From contig CAWIYI010000044.1 in the NCBI GenBank assembly GCA_963840245.1, positions 1 through 64,000 on the forward strand: 64,000 bases of DNA. Direction: 5' to 3'. A program made the position numbers and the translations under genes. Origin of the DNA: Bog-473 sp963840245. Lineage in GTDB: Bacteria > Actinomycetota > Acidimicrobiia > Acidimicrobiales > RAAP-2. Every line of letters starts with the position of its first letter. Position 1 is the stretch's first letter. The notes under the pieces were generated by a model. That model made no database searches, had not been told where the DNA came from, and saw nothing but the letters and a program-made list of their open reading frames with translations. Positions 38,914 through 48,209 of the stretch are shown here, in pieces.

Positions 38914-40122
38914 ATGGAGTTCCGCCGAATCAACGGGTTGCCGCCCTATGTGTTCGCCACCATCAACGATCTGAAGGCGGCATCACGGCGGAGCGGGCGC
39001 GACGTCATCGACCTCGGCTTCGGGAACCCCGACCTGCCCTCGCCCGACGTCGCCGTGGCCAAGCTGGCCGAGGCGGCCCGGAACCCGCGCAACCACCGGT
39101 ACTCCGCCTCGCGCGGCATCCCGAAGCTGCGGAGCGCCATCACCGACCTCTACCAGCGCAAGTTCGCGGTCGAGCTCGACCCCGAGACCCAGGTGGTCAC
39201 GACCATCGGGGCCAAGGAGGGCTTCTCGCACCTGATGTGGGTCCTGGTGGGACCGGGCGACACGGCGCTGGTGCCGTCGCCCTCGTACCCGATCCACATC
39301 TGGGGCCCGCTGTTCGCCGGTGCGGATGTGCGGCAGGTGCCCTTGCAGGGGCCCGACGCGGATTCGGTCGACGCGCCCGATCCGGGTGAGGCGTTCTTCG
39401 AGGGCCTCATGCACGCCTGGGAGGAGTCGTGGCCCAAGCCGCGGGTCATCGTCCTCTCCTTCCCGCACAACCCGACCACCGCCTGCGTCGACCTCTCCTT
39501 CATGGAGCGCCTCGTGGCCTTCGCCCGCGAGCACGAGGTGGTGCTCGTGCACGACTTCGCCTACGCCGATCTCGGCTTCGACGGCTACGAGCCGCCCTCC
39601 ATCCTCCAGGTGCCCGGCGCCACCGACGTGGCGGTGGAGATCTACACCATGACCAAGTCCTTCTCCATGGCCGGGTGGCGCGTCGGCTTCGTGGTCGGCA
39701 ACGAGGAGATCGTGCAGGCGCTGACCAAACTCAAGACGTATCTCGACTACGGGACGTTCCAGCCCATTCAGATCGCTGCCATCGTGGCCATGAACGAGGC
39801 GCCGGAGTACCCCAAGGAGATCAACGAGATCTACCGGTCGCGGCGCGACACGCTGTGCGACGGGCTCAACCGGATCGGGTGGCACCTGGCTCCGCCCAAG
39901 GGGACGATGTTCGTGTGGGCGCCGATCCCCGAGCCCTATCGCGAGATGGGCTCGTTGGAGTTCTCCAAGTACCTGGTCAGCGAGGCCGGCGTCGCCACCT
40001 CACCCGGCGTCGGGTTCGGCCCGGGCGGGGACGGCCACGTCCGCTTCGCTCTCATCGAGAACGAGCAACGCATCGGCCAGGCCGTGCGACACCTGCGGGC
40101 CGCCCTCACCAAACTGGGGTAG
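38914..40122 (+). CDS. Class I/II aminotransferase, alanine-type
   Basis: A 402-residue PLP enzyme. GNPDLPSPDVAVAKL lies near residue 30, the PLP-Lys motif YTMTKSFSMAGWRVGF near 247, and the substrate-binding Arg near the C terminus (GHVRFALIENEQR). The sequence resembles AlaC-type glutamate-pyruvate aminotransferases. It is 9 bases after the previous stop. Confidence 0.9.
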   Translation: MEFRRINGLPPYVFATINDLKAASRRSGRDVIDLGFGNPDLPSPDVAVAKLAEAARNPRNHRYSASRGIPKLRSAITDLYQRKFAVELDPETQVVTTIGAKEGFSHLMWVLVGPGDTALVPSPSYPIHIWGPLFAGADVRQVPLQGPDADSVDAPDPGEAFFEGLMHAWEESWPKPRVIVLSFPHNPTTACVDLSFMERLVAFAREHEVVLVHDFAYADLGFDGYEPPSILQVPGATDVAVEIYTMTKSFSMAGWRVGFVVGNEEIVQALTKLKTYLDYGTFQPIQIAAIVAMNEAPEYPKEINEIYRSRRDTLCDGLNRIGWHLAPPKGTMFVWAPIPEPYREMGSLEFSKYLVSEAGVATSPGVGFGPGGDGHVRFALIENEQRIGQAVRHLRAALTKLG

Positions 40123-40184
40123 GAGAGCGGGCCTCACGGCTCGCTCACAGGTTGGATTGAGGCAGCCGGGGCAAGATCTCATAC

Positions 40185-41522
40185 ATGGCGCGCGCGGACC
40201 AGTCGGGCGTTGCGCTGGAAGCGCCGGCCATCGCTGCCCTCCCGGGTACCAACGGTGCTGCGCTCCCGGGTACCAACGGTGGTGCGATCCCGGGTACCAA
40301 CGGTGGTGCGCTCCCGGGTACCAACGGTGGGTACATCGGCCAGTTCGACTCGTTCCGGGTGATCGCCTGCTGCGCCGTCGTGCTCCAGCACTCGCTCCTG
40401 TGGACCATCGCGGCGGGCAACACGGCCGCCTGGGCCTTCGTCATGCTCCTGCACTTCAGCCGGACGGCCTTCTTCTTCCTCGCCGCCTTCCTGTTGACCT
40501 ACTCGCAGATCACCCGGCCCCGTTCCACGTTGGGGTTCTGGCGCCGACGCTACGTGCAGCTCGGCGTGCCCTTCCTGGCCTGGACCGGCATCTACTGGGT
40601 CTTCACCATGATCACGGGCGACTCGTGGCACCAGGCCTGGTCGCTCCTCTGGAACTACGTGGTGTTCGGCTACTACCAGCTCTACTTCGCCGTCGTCCTG
40701 CTGTTGTTGTACCTGGTCTTCCCGGCGGTCCTCCGGGCGGTCCGGGCCAGCTCGCACCACTTGGCCCTCATGGTGGCGAGCCTCCTGTTCGCGCTGCTGC
40801 TGGCGGCGGACCTCCACTACACCGCGTCCTTCGGCGCAGTGGGGGACTGGACGCGTGACATCGCCTCCAAGTGGCCTTGGGCCCGGAACCCGATCACATA
40901 CCAGGAGCAGTTCGTGGCGGGGATCCTCGTCGCTCTGCACTGGGATCAGGTGCGCGGCTTCGTCGAGCGCTGGTACCGCCAGGTGATCGCCGGCGCCGTT
41001 CTCGTGGGGATCGCGGCCACGATGTGGTACCTGGTCGCGGTCTGGACCGGCTCGACTCCGGGCCACGCCTCCGACCTCTATCAACCCATCGCCTTCCTCT
41101 GGTTCACCGCAGCCGTGGCGGCGCTCGAGTGCGGTGCGTGGATGTGGTTCCGCCGGCGGGCGCGCCGTTCGGAGCGCGCGCCCGCCAGGTTTTTCACAGC
41201 CGAATATCTGGCTGGCCTGACGGGTGGCATCTTCCTGTGTCACGTCCTCTTCATCAACCTGGTGCGCTCCGGTCTCGGGGCTTCCGGCCTCACGCCTCAC
41301 CTCGGCTGGGCCGGCATGGTGGCGGTCACCTTCGTGCTCACCATGGGAAGCGCGGTGCTCTTCACCGCGCTCATTCAGCGAACGCCGCTGCGCTGGGTGC
41401 TCGGTGGTCCCGTGCGTGCCGAGCAGCGTGCCCGGCTCGGTCCCGCCGAGGACACTGCGAACAGGCCCGCCCCCGCGCGCGACCTCGTCGTCGAGCCCAT
41501 CCGCGAACCAGCACGGGTCTGA
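40185..41522 (+). CDS. Acyltransferase-3 family membrane protein
   Basis: A 445-residue protein with about ten membrane segments after a 48-residue tail. The family start motif reads FDSFRVIACCAVVLQHS; the conserved acceptor His is in QHS. These enzymes move acyl groups onto extracytoplasmic sugars or lipids. The tail carries four LPGTNGGA-type repeats encoded by 24 bp DNA repeats, which is unusual. A second, related acyltransferase lies at the end of the sulfolactate cluster. They share the YYQLY motif. Confidence 0.85.
   Translation: MARADQSGVALEAPAIAALPGTNGAALPGTNGGAIPGTNGGALPGTNGGYIGQFDSFRVIACCAVVLQHSLLWTIAAGNTAAWAFVMLLHFSRTAFFFLAAFLLTYSQITRPRSTLGFWRRRYVQLGVPFLAWTGIYWVFTMITGDSWHQAWSLLWNYVVFGYYQLYFAVVLLLLYLVFPAVLRAVRASSHHLALMVASLLFALLLAADLHYTASFGAVGDWTRDIASKWPWARNPITYQEQFVAGILVALHWDQVRGFVERWYRQVIAGAVLVGIAATMWYLVAVWTGSTPGHASDLYQPIAFLWFTAAVAALECGAWMWFRRRARRSERAPARFFTAEYLAGLTGGIFLCHVLFINLVRSGLGASGLTPHLGWAGMVAVTFVLTMGSAVLFTALIQRTPLRWVLGGPVRAEQRARLGPAEDTANRPAPARDLVVEPIREPARV
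40239..40334 (+). repeat. Four 24 bp in-frame repeats
   Basis: CTCCCGGGTACCAACGGTG units start at 40239, 40263, 40287 and 40311. Each encodes (L/I)PGTNG(G/A)(A/Y). The unit is a multiple of three, so copy-number change would lengthen or shorten the N-terminal tail without breaking the frame. Confidence 0.85.
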
Positions 41523-41694
41523 CCCGCGCCGGCGCGGACGCCAGCGCGGACGCCAGCGGAGAGCGCCGCTGACCATCGACCCTCGAATACTCAGCGTTGT
41601 CTCAGGAAGCCTTCATCCTTTCCTTACATATCCTCATGAAGTTCTTCTCCGGTTCCCAGTACAGGCTCAGAACACGTGGGCATTGTGATCAGTA

Positions 41695-42294
41695 GTGAAG
41701 AATCGACAGGCAAAGCGCACGCTGTGGTTCGTGCGCCACGGAGAGAGCACCTGGAACGCTTCGCGGCTCGTGCAGGGTCAAGCAGTCGGACCCGTTCTCA
41801 CCGCCAAGGGCCGCAGGGAGGCCGCTCGTGCGGCCGAGCGTCTCGGCGACGTCAGCGTCGGGGCCATCTACAGCAGTGATCTGGAGCGGGCACGCGAGAC
41901 GGCGGCGATCATCGCCGGCGTGTTGCGGGTGCCGCTGCATCTCGACCCGGCACTGCGGGAACGGTGCTTCGGCGACGCCGAGGGTCACCCGCTGAGCGAG
42001 TTGGGCACTGCCGCGTCGGGGATCGAGGGTGATCGGGTCGTCGATGCAGAAGCCCGACCGCCGGCGGGGGAGTCGCTCAGCGAGTTGTACGAGCGCGTGC
42101 AGGCTTTCGTCACCGGGTTGGAGGTGCGTGTACCCGACGGCGACGTCCTCGTCGTCGCGCACGGTGGGGTGATCCGGGTGGCCGAGGCCTTCTGCAATGG
42201 CGTCGCGGTCGACGACATGGCCTGGGGTCCGGTCGACAACGCAAGTGTGTGGGACCTCAGCCGGCCCAATCCTTCCGTCGCCGTCGTGCAGTAG
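41695..42294 (+). CDS. Histidine phosphatase family protein
   Basis: A 199-residue phosphoglycerate-mutase-like phosphatase. The catalytic motif LWFVRHGESTWN is near residue 10 and the second His lies in LVVAHGGVIR near 148; the acid region ALRERCFGDAEG is present. It dephosphorylates small molecules. It lies 37 bases upstream of comA, so phosphosulfolactate is a possible substrate in place of the unrelated ComB phosphatase, which is an inference. The 172-base gap before it holds two GCGGACGCCAGC repeats and nothing else seen. Confidence 0.85.
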   Translation: MKNRQAKRTLWFVRHGESTWNASRLVQGQAVGPVLTAKGRREAARAAERLGDVSVGAIYSSDLERARETAAIIAGVLRVPLHLDPALRERCFGDAEGHPLSELGTAASGIEGDRVVDAEARPPAGESLSELYERVQAFVTGLEVRVPDGDVLVVAHGGVIRVAEAFCNGVAVDDMAWGPVDNASVWDLSRPNPSVAVVQ

Positions 42295-42331
42295 AGCAGC
42301 AAAACGAAGAGATCACAGCGAGGAGCGTGTC

Positions 42332-43108
42332 ATGCGGCCAACGAAGTTGCAGCTACCCCCGAGGACCAGCAAGCCGAGGACCAATGGCCTGACCATGGTG
42401 GTCGACGGCGGTCTCCCGACGCGCCAGTTCCAAGATGTCGTAGAGAGCGGGGCCGAGTTCCTCGACTTCGTGAAGTTCGGCTGGGGGACGGCGATCGTCA
42501 CCCGCGACCTGCAACGCAAGATCGACATCCTGGCCGACGCCGGCGTCGACTTCTACTTCGGCGGCACCCTGTTCGAGAAGTTCGTCCTGCAGGACCGATT
42601 CGACGACTTCCGCGACCTGTGCGAGCGCTCCGGGTGCCAGTACGTGGAAGTCTCGAACGGCACCATCGACCTCTCGCACATTGAGAAGGCGGGCTACGTC
42701 AGGAAGCTGGCGGCTGAGTTCAAGGTGGTGTCCGAGGTCGGCTTCAAGGACTCGGAGCGCTCCGAGCGCCTGGCCCCGAACCGCTGGATCGAGTGCATCC
42801 ACGAGGACCTCGAAGCCGGCGCGTTCCTGGTGACGCTGGAGTCCCGGGAGAGCGGCAAAGCGGGCATCTGCCGGCCCAACGGCGAACTCCGTTTCGGTCT
42901 CATCGAGGAGATCCTGTCCAGCGACGTCGCTCCCGAGCAGCTGCTCTTCGAGGCACCCACGACCCAGCTCCAGTGCTACTTCGTCCGGCGGATCGGTCCC
43001 GACGTCAACCTCGGGAACATCTCGTCCGCCGCCGTCCTCGGGCTCGAGACGATCCGGCTCGGCCTGCGAGCCGACACGCTCGAATGCTTCGAAGGTGCGG
43101 TGTCGTGA
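42332..43108 (+). CDS. comA: Phosphosulfolactate synthase
   Basis: A 258-residue protein matching the ComA family over its whole length: GLTMVVDGGLP, LDFVKFGWGTAIV, DFYFGGTLFEKFV, YVEVSNGTIDL, EVGFKDSERSERL and FEAPTTQLQCYFVRRIGPDV. ComA adds sulfite to phosphoenolpyruvate to make (R)-2-phospho-3-sulfolactate, the first step to coenzyme M in methanogens and to sulfolactate in Bacillus. It is uncommon in actinobacteria. AGGAG precedes the ATG at 42332. It is followed by three overlapping genes. Confidence 0.9.
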   Translation: MRPTKLQLPPRTSKPRTNGLTMVVDGGLPTRQFQDVVESGAEFLDFVKFGWGTAIVTRDLQRKIDILADAGVDFYFGGTLFEKFVLQDRFDDFRDLCERSGCQYVEVSNGTIDLSHIEKAGYVRKLAAEFKVVSEVGFKDSERSERLAPNRWIECIHEDLEAGAFLVTLESRESGKAGICRPNGELRFGLIEEILSSDVAPEQLLFEAPTTQLQCYFVRRIGPDVNLGNISSAAVLGLETIRLGLRADTLECFEGAVS

Positions 43109-43512
43109 GGGAGAGCCGCGACGTCTTCCATCTGGCGATCCCGGTCGACGACCTTGACGAGGCAGAGGCGTTCTACGTCGGCGCGCTCGGGTGCAAGCTG
43201 GCCCGGCGCTACGCCGATCGCATCACGATCGACTTCTTCGGCGACCAACTGGTGTGCCATCTGGCGGAGAACCCGCGGCCTCGCGACGCCGAGCTGAGCC
43301 TGTATCCGAGACACTTCGGCGTCACCTTCCGCGAGGGGCGGGACTTCGACGCGCTCTACGAGTTGTGCGTGCAGCGCAAGGTCGAGCTCTTCGCCGACGT
43401 CAGCACCAGGTTCGAGGGCCTCGTCGAGGTGCACCGGACGTTCGTGCTTCGTGACCCCTCGGACAACCTGGTGGAATTCAAGCATTACGCCGACCCGCGG
43501 ATGATGTACTGA
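43105..43512 (+). CDS. VOC/glyoxalase family protein
   Basis: A 135-residue protein of the vicinal-oxygen-chelate fold: VFHLAIPVDDLDEAEAFYVG at the start and FVLRDPSDNLVEFKHYADPR at the end, with His and Glu at metal-ligand positions. The reaction is unknown; isomerase, lyase and dioxygenase types exist. It overlaps comA as GTGA and the ligase gene as TGATG, so it belongs to the same pathway. Confidence 0.85.
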   Translation: MRESRDVFHLAIPVDDLDEAEAFYVGALGCKLARRYADRITIDFFGDQLVCHLAENPRPRDAELSLYPRHFGVTFREGRDFDALYELCVQRKVELFADVSTRFEGLVEVHRTFVLRDPSDNLVEFKHYADPRMMY

Positions 43513-45146
43513 TGCAGGCCGTGGCGTCGAAGATGCCCGTTGCCCTGGCTCCCCTGTCCGAGGATGTGCCCACGTCAACGCCGGAGTCGGACCTCCCTCT
43601 GAGCGATATCGTCCGCGCGCGTTCGGTGACCCTGGGCGAACAGGCCTACGTCGAGCACGCCCGCGACGGGGGAACACTGTCCTTCCGTCAGCTGGAGACC
43701 AGCATGGAGCGCTGGAGGACCCTGCTCGGGGGCGCCCAGGCGCGTGGGCTCACCACCATCGGTCTCGCCATCGGCGACCCCGTGGCGTTCACGGACGTCT
43801 TCATCGGGGCCATGGCCGCCGGATTCTGGGTGGCACCCCTCGACCCGTCCATGCCCCGGGGTGGCAGCGGCGGTCTCGCGGCGACCGTTGCGCGCGCCGG
43901 CGTGGACGTCGTGGTGGCGGACAGGCCCGCCGCGGCGGACATGGGCGAGGTGTGGGTTGAACTGCACCGTGTCGAACACCTTGGCGAAGGGCCGGTGACG
44001 AGACCCGGTGCGACCGCACCCCAGCGCGCTGGTGCCGGCGGTGTCATCTTGTCGTCGTCGGGCACGACAGGGACGCCAAAAGTTGTCCGGTTGAGCCAGG
44101 AGCACCTGCTCTACACGGCGCGCCGCGTGGCGTCGCACCTCGAGCTCGGCTCCAACGACCGAGGCTTCAACCCGCTCCCGCTGTTCCACATCAACGCCGA
44201 AGTGGTCGGACTGTTGTCGACGTTGGTGGCCGGTTCCGGCCTGGTGCTCGACGAGAGGTTCCACCGGACCGCCTTCTGGGACCTCATGGGCCGCCGCTCG
44301 ATCACGTGGATCAACGCCGTCCCAGCCATCGTCTCGCGACTGGGCACCCTTGGGCCGGACGAGACCATTCCCAACGGCATTCGCTTCATCCGCTCGGCCT
44401 CGGCGCCGCTGCCGGTGGCCACCGCCGATCGGTTCGAGGCGAGTACGGGGATCCCGGTGATCGAGACCTACGGGATGACCGAGGCCGCCAGCCAGATCAC
44501 GGCGCACCCGCTCGGGGTCCCGCGGCGCCCGGGTTCGGTCGGGGTGCCGGTGGGGGTGGAGCTGCGGATCGTCGACCAGGGGGAGCCGGTCGGCGGGTTG
44601 CTCGAGGCCGAGACCGGCCAAACCGGGCACGTCGAGATCCGCGGGCGATCGGTGATTGCGGGGTATGTCGGCGGCGCGCACCGGGATCGCTTTGACCAGG
44701 GGGGCTGGCTCCGCACAGGTGATCTCGGACACCGGGATGCCGACGGGTACCTCTACCTCGATGCGCGCACCGATGACGTCATCAACCGGGGAGGCGAGAA
44801 GGTTTTCCCGCGGGAGATCGAGGAGATCATCAGCGCGGATCCCATGGTCGCCGCGGCGGCCGTCGTGGGGAGGCACGAACCGGAGCTCGGCCAGGTGCCC
44901 GTGGCGTTCGTGGCGCTGCGCGGCCCCGACGACCCCACCGGCGGCGACTCCGCCACCTTCGGTCTCCTGGCACGCGAGACGGCGAGCCGTATCGCGACAT
45001 CCCTCGAGCAGCAGCTGGTGCGAAGCAAGCGACCGGTTGCCCTCTGCGTTGTGCACACTCTGCCCGCCGGCGCCACGGGGAAGGTTCGCCGCCGATCCCT
45101 CGACACCCACGAAGTGCCCGTCCTGTACACCTTCGACCTGCGGTGA
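43512..45146 (+). CDS. AMP-forming acyl-CoA synthetase/acid ligase
   Basis: A 544-residue ANL-superfamily enzyme. The P-loop LSSSGTTGTPKVVRLS is near residue 180, the ETYGMTEAASQ motif near 318, TGDLGHRDADGYLYLDARTDD near 400 and the catalytic Lys in ATGKVRRRSL near 525. It activates a carboxylic acid as an adenylate and usually forms a CoA thioester. The substrate is unknown; given the neighbours, sulfolactate or a fatty acid to be joined to it are candidates. Confidence 0.88.
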   Translation: MQAVASKMPVALAPLSEDVPTSTPESDLPLSDIVRARSVTLGEQAYVEHARDGGTLSFRQLETSMERWRTLLGGAQARGLTTIGLAIGDPVAFTDVFIGAMAAGFWVAPLDPSMPRGGSGGLAATVARAGVDVVVADRPAAADMGEVWVELHRVEHLGEGPVTRPGATAPQRAGAGGVILSSSGTTGTPKVVRLSQEHLLYTARRVASHLELGSNDRGFNPLPLFHINAEVVGLLSTLVAGSGLVLDERFHRTAFWDLMGRRSITWINAVPAIVSRLGTLGPDETIPNGIRFIRSASAPLPVATADRFEASTGIPVIETYGMTEAASQITAHPLGVPRRPGSVGVPVGVELRIVDQGEPVGGLLEAETGQTGHVEIRGRSVIAGYVGGAHRDRFDQGGWLRTGDLGHRDADGYLYLDARTDDVINRGGEKVFPREIEEIISADPMVAAAAVVGRHEPELGQVPVAFVALRGPDDPTGGDSATFGLLARETASRIATSLEQQLVRSKRPVALCVVHTLPAGATGKVRRRSLDTHEVPVLYTFDLR

Positions 45147-46414
45147 CGACGGTCGAGTCGCCGCTGAGCCCGGCGCAACCCGTACGGGGAACCCGGAAGA
45201 GACTCGATCACATCGACGCCATGCGTCCGGTGAAGCAGGCGGGCGTCGTGTCGACGCATACCCTCCTCGTCTTCGCTCCGGTTGCGGCGGGGTTGGCCGT
45301 CGGGGCCTCGCTCCAGTTGCTGCACGTCACGCGGGAGGCGTTCCTCTTCGTCTCGGCCTGCATGCTCGCCTACAGCGTGCGGGACCTTCCGGGCATCGAT
45401 CACCGCACGTTCTGGCGCCGGCGCTTCGCCCTGGTCGCGGTGCCGTACCTCTGCTGGACCGTCATCTACTTCTGCGTCGGCCTCCCGGGCGATCACGGGA
45501 CGCCCAGAGCCGACGTGATCCATCTGCTGTACCTGTTCGGGACCGGGTACTACCAGCTCTACTACCTGCTCGTCCTCTTGGAGTTCTACGCGCTGTTCCC
45601 GCTCCTTCTGATCCTCCTTCGCAAGACGGCCGGCCACCATGGCCTCGTGCTGCTCGCGAGCGGACTGGTGCAGATCGTGCTGGTGTCGACCATGCATTGG
45701 GGCCTGGCGCCGGCGTGGATGCAGGGCTACTGGGCCACGCGCGAGGTCACCTCATACCAGTTCTATCTCGTCGCCGGCATGGTGGTCGCGATGCACCTCG
45801 ACGAGTTCCACGAGTGGCTCTGTGCGCACGTGGCGGTCATCGTCGCGAGCACCCTGGCCGCAGCCGTCGCGGCCGAGGTCTGGTACTACCTGGCCGCCGA
45901 TCACGTCGCGTCGTGGCTGGGCTCGAGCTCCGATCCGTTCCAGCCGATCGTGATCCCGTTCAACATCGGCGCGATCGCCTGCATCTACCTGATCGGCGTT
46001 GCGTTGGTCCACCGCCGCCGATCGAGGACGACCCGAACCATGGTGCAGTCCGGTTCGGACAACTCCTATGGGATCTACCTGGCCCAGCTCCTCTTCATCA
46101 CCGCCCTGGGCTGGCTGGGGTGGCGGCACCTCAACGGGTACCTGCCCTGGCCGCTGGTGAGCGCGATCACGGTGGTGATCGTCTTCCTTGCCTGCATCGG
46201 GCTGACGGAGCTGCTGGCCCGGACGCCGCTGGCCAAGCCCCTCACCGGCCGGACCCGGGTGCCATGGCGTCGCACCAGCGCGGCGCCGGGGGCCGAACCC
46301 ACCGCCCGCCCCGCTGGCGCGATCGGCAACGCCGACGGCGATCAGGAGCCTCCGCCCACCTCGGGGGAGGAGCCGGCGACGGCGTCGGCAATGGCGCCCG
46401 CGATCATGCGGTAG
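45143..46414 (+). CDS. Acyltransferase-3 family membrane protein
   Basis: A 423-residue protein with about ten membrane segments; the start motif LDHIDAMRPVKQAGVVSTHT carries the conserved His. It overlaps the ligase gene as GTGA and closes the comA row. Together they suggest transfer of an activated acyl group to an extracytoplasmic acceptor. The C-terminal 60 residues are hydrophilic and overlap, tail to tail for 73 bases, with the SGNH hydrolase gene. Confidence 0.85.
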   Translation: MTTVESPLSPAQPVRGTRKRLDHIDAMRPVKQAGVVSTHTLLVFAPVAAGLAVGASLQLLHVTREAFLFVSACMLAYSVRDLPGIDHRTFWRRRFALVAVPYLCWTVIYFCVGLPGDHGTPRADVIHLLYLFGTGYYQLYYLLVLLEFYALFPLLLILLRKTAGHHGLVLLASGLVQIVLVSTMHWGLAPAWMQGYWATREVTSYQFYLVAGMVVAMHLDEFHEWLCAHVAVIVASTLAAAVAAEVWYYLAADHVASWLGSSSDPFQPIVIPFNIGAIACIYLIGVALVHRRRSRTTRTMVQSGSDNSYGIYLAQLLFITALGWLGWRHLNGYLPWPLVSAITVVIVFLACIGLTELLARTPLAKPLTGRTRVPWRRTSAAPGAEPTARPAGAIGNADGDQEPPPTSGEEPATASAMAPAIMR

Positions 46415-47331
46415 CCGGCATCGTCGGGGTGTGGGTTGTGGCCGAGCGGTGGGGGGTCACACATCCAGGTCAGCTCGCATGTCCGGGCCACATCGGCGGG
46501 GACGGTGCCCAGACCGGGCTGCGTCACCTCGTGATGGTCGCTGAGATCGAAGGCCGCGGCGACCGCGGCCATTGGCATTCCGCTTGATCGGAAGTCCGAC
46601 TGCAGCGTCTCGTCCAGTCGCTCCATCACCGCGAGGGAGGCGGCCGAGAAGGCCTCGGCGCCCGTACCTCTGACGAAGTCCCCCAGGTAGGGGTCGTAGT
46701 GGCCCACCCCCACGACGACAGCGCCCGAAGGCGCCGCGGCCTTGATCCGCGCCAGGATCTGACCGAGCTGGTCGTGGACCGTGGTGAGTGCCCCGGCGAC
46801 ACAGGCCGCATCGATGAACTCGTGGCGCAAGCAGGGCAGCAGGTCGTTGAACCCCAGATCGACGGTGACGAGTGCGGTCGAAGGGTGATTCCGTAGGAAC
46901 GCCTCTGCCGCGCCGAGCTGGGTTCCCTCCGGATAGTCGCAATGCCCGCCGCCCTCGAGCATGGTGGCGGTGGTGGCGCCCGGACAGCCCAGGTGCACGA
47001 CCGTCAGCCCGGGCCACCTCTTCTGCTCCAAGGGCACCAGGTCTTCCGCGTAGCCCGAGGCGGTGGGCTGACCGCGGGGGTGGGCGGCCGTGGGTTGGAA
47101 CCCGACCGACGCCGAGCCGCCCAGTGCGAGCAGGTACGGGGCCGCCGCCGCAGCTCCCGCCGCCGCAGCTCCCGCCGGCGGTCCGGGCCAGACGCCGATG
47201 AGGACGACCGCTGCCGCGGCTGTGGCAGTGACCGCCCAGGCCGCAGCACGGGCGAGCAAGCCCGTCCGGGTCTGCCCTCGTGGCCACCGCCCCGTGCCCC
47301 CGCCGCCCTGCGGAGGGTGTCCAACCAGCAT
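46342..47331 (-). CDS. Secreted SGNH/GDSL hydrolase
   Basis: A 329-residue exported esterase-type protein. One membrane or signal segment lies at about residues 28-65. Block I reads LLALGGSASVGFQP (nucleophile Ser in GGSAS, a variant of GDS), block III LGFNDLLPC, and block V NPHPDDAGYRMIA supplies Asp and His. It cleaves ester or acyl bonds outside the cell, opposite in sense to the neighbouring acyltransferases. The ATG at 47331 overlaps the stop of the SMP-30 gene as TGATG. A longer open frame to 47916 is its antisense shadow. Confidence 0.85.
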   Translation of the reverse strand: MLVGHPPQGGGGTGRWPRGQTRTGLLARAAAWAVTATAAAAVVLIGVWPGPPAGAAAAGAAAAAPYLLALGGSASVGFQPTAAHPRGQPTASGYAEDLVPLEQKRWPGLTVVHLGCPGATTATMLEGGGHCDYPEGTQLGAAEAFLRNHPSTALVTVDLGFNDLLPCLRHEFIDAACVAGALTTVHDQLGQILARIKAAAPSGAVVVGVGHYDPYLGDFVRGTGAEAFSAASLAVMERLDETLQSDFRSSGMPMAAVAAAFDLSDHHEVTQPGLGTVPADVARTCELTWMCDPPPLGHNPHPDDAGYRMIAGAIADAVAGSSPEVGGGS

Positions 47332-48209
47332 CAGGGGAGGCCGGCTCCGGGCACGGTCGTCCGCACCTTCTCGAGCGCTCCGTTGCGGTTCGCTCGCGCC
47401 ACCGCGGCGTTGCTGTCGGGCGCGGTGACCATGTAGAGCGTGCGCCGGTCGTCGTCGCCCAACATGCAGGCGTAGCAGTTCATGGACGTCGCCACGCGCT
47501 CGCGGACATCTCCGCCCTCGGCCACGCGCGCGCACTCCGGTGCCAGCGCGTTGGCGACCCACACCGAGCCGTCGGCACACAGGCAGATGCCGTCGGGGGC
47601 GATCCCCTCCAACGCAGCCCAGACGCGCCGGTTGGTGAGCGTGCCGTCGGGGGCGCGGTCGAACGCGGTGAGCCGGCCACCGAAGCTCTCGGCGATGATG
47701 AGCGTGCCGCCGTCCTCGGTGATGACGGCGCCGTTGGGGAACTGGAGGTCGGCAGCAGCCTCGTGGCTGGAGCCGTCGGGATCGACACGCACGAGCGATG
47801 TGGAGGCGATGGCGCTCGACTCCACCGATCCGTCGTAGAGACCGTCGAGGTCGAAACCGAAGTTGCCCGAGTAGGCCTGGCCGTTGGACGCCACCACCAT
47901 GTCGTTGGCGTGCCACGTCGCCCAGGGCTTCAGGTCACCGTGTTCGACGAGCATCCCATCCTCCTCGCGACGCAGGATGATGCGGTCGAGGCGTGAGTTG
48001 AAGAGGAGGCGGCCGTCGGGAAGCCAGCCCAGACCCGCCGGCTCACCGTCGAAGTCCACCTCGACGCGGCGCTCGCCGTCGGACGACACCGAGAAGACGG
48101 CATGGTCGAAGAAGTCCGAGTACCACAGCCGTCCGTCGTGCCAGCGTGGGCACTCGCCGAAGTAGAGACCGGACACGAACGGCTCGGCGGTCAGGGTTTC
48201 ACTCGTCAC
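47331..48209 (-). CDS. SMP-30/gluconolactonase family protein
   Basis: A 292-residue six-bladed propeller lactonase: GLYFGECPRWHDGRLWYSDF carries the first metal-ligand Glu, WHANDMVVASNGQAYSGNFG the Asn, and ELQFPNGAV-like and APDGICLCADGSVWVA the Asn/Asp ligands. It hydrolyses lactones of sugar acids or similar. The GTG at 48209 follows GGAGG by 8 bases; starts at 48224 and 48245 are also open. Divergent from the PlsC-like gene. Confidence 0.85.
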   Translation of the reverse strand: MTSETLTAEPFVSGLYFGECPRWHDGRLWYSDFFDHAVFSVSSDGERRVEVDFDGEPAGLGWLPDGRLLFNSRLDRIILRREEDGMLVEHGDLKPWATWHANDMVVASNGQAYSGNFGFDLDGLYDGSVESSAIASTSLVRVDPDGSSHEAAADLQFPNGAVITEDGGTLIIAESFGGRLTAFDRAPDGTLTNRRVWAALEGIAPDGICLCADGSVWVANALAPECARVAEGGDVRERVATSMNCYACMLGDDDRRTLYMVTAPDSNAAVARANRNGALEKVRTTVPGAGLP

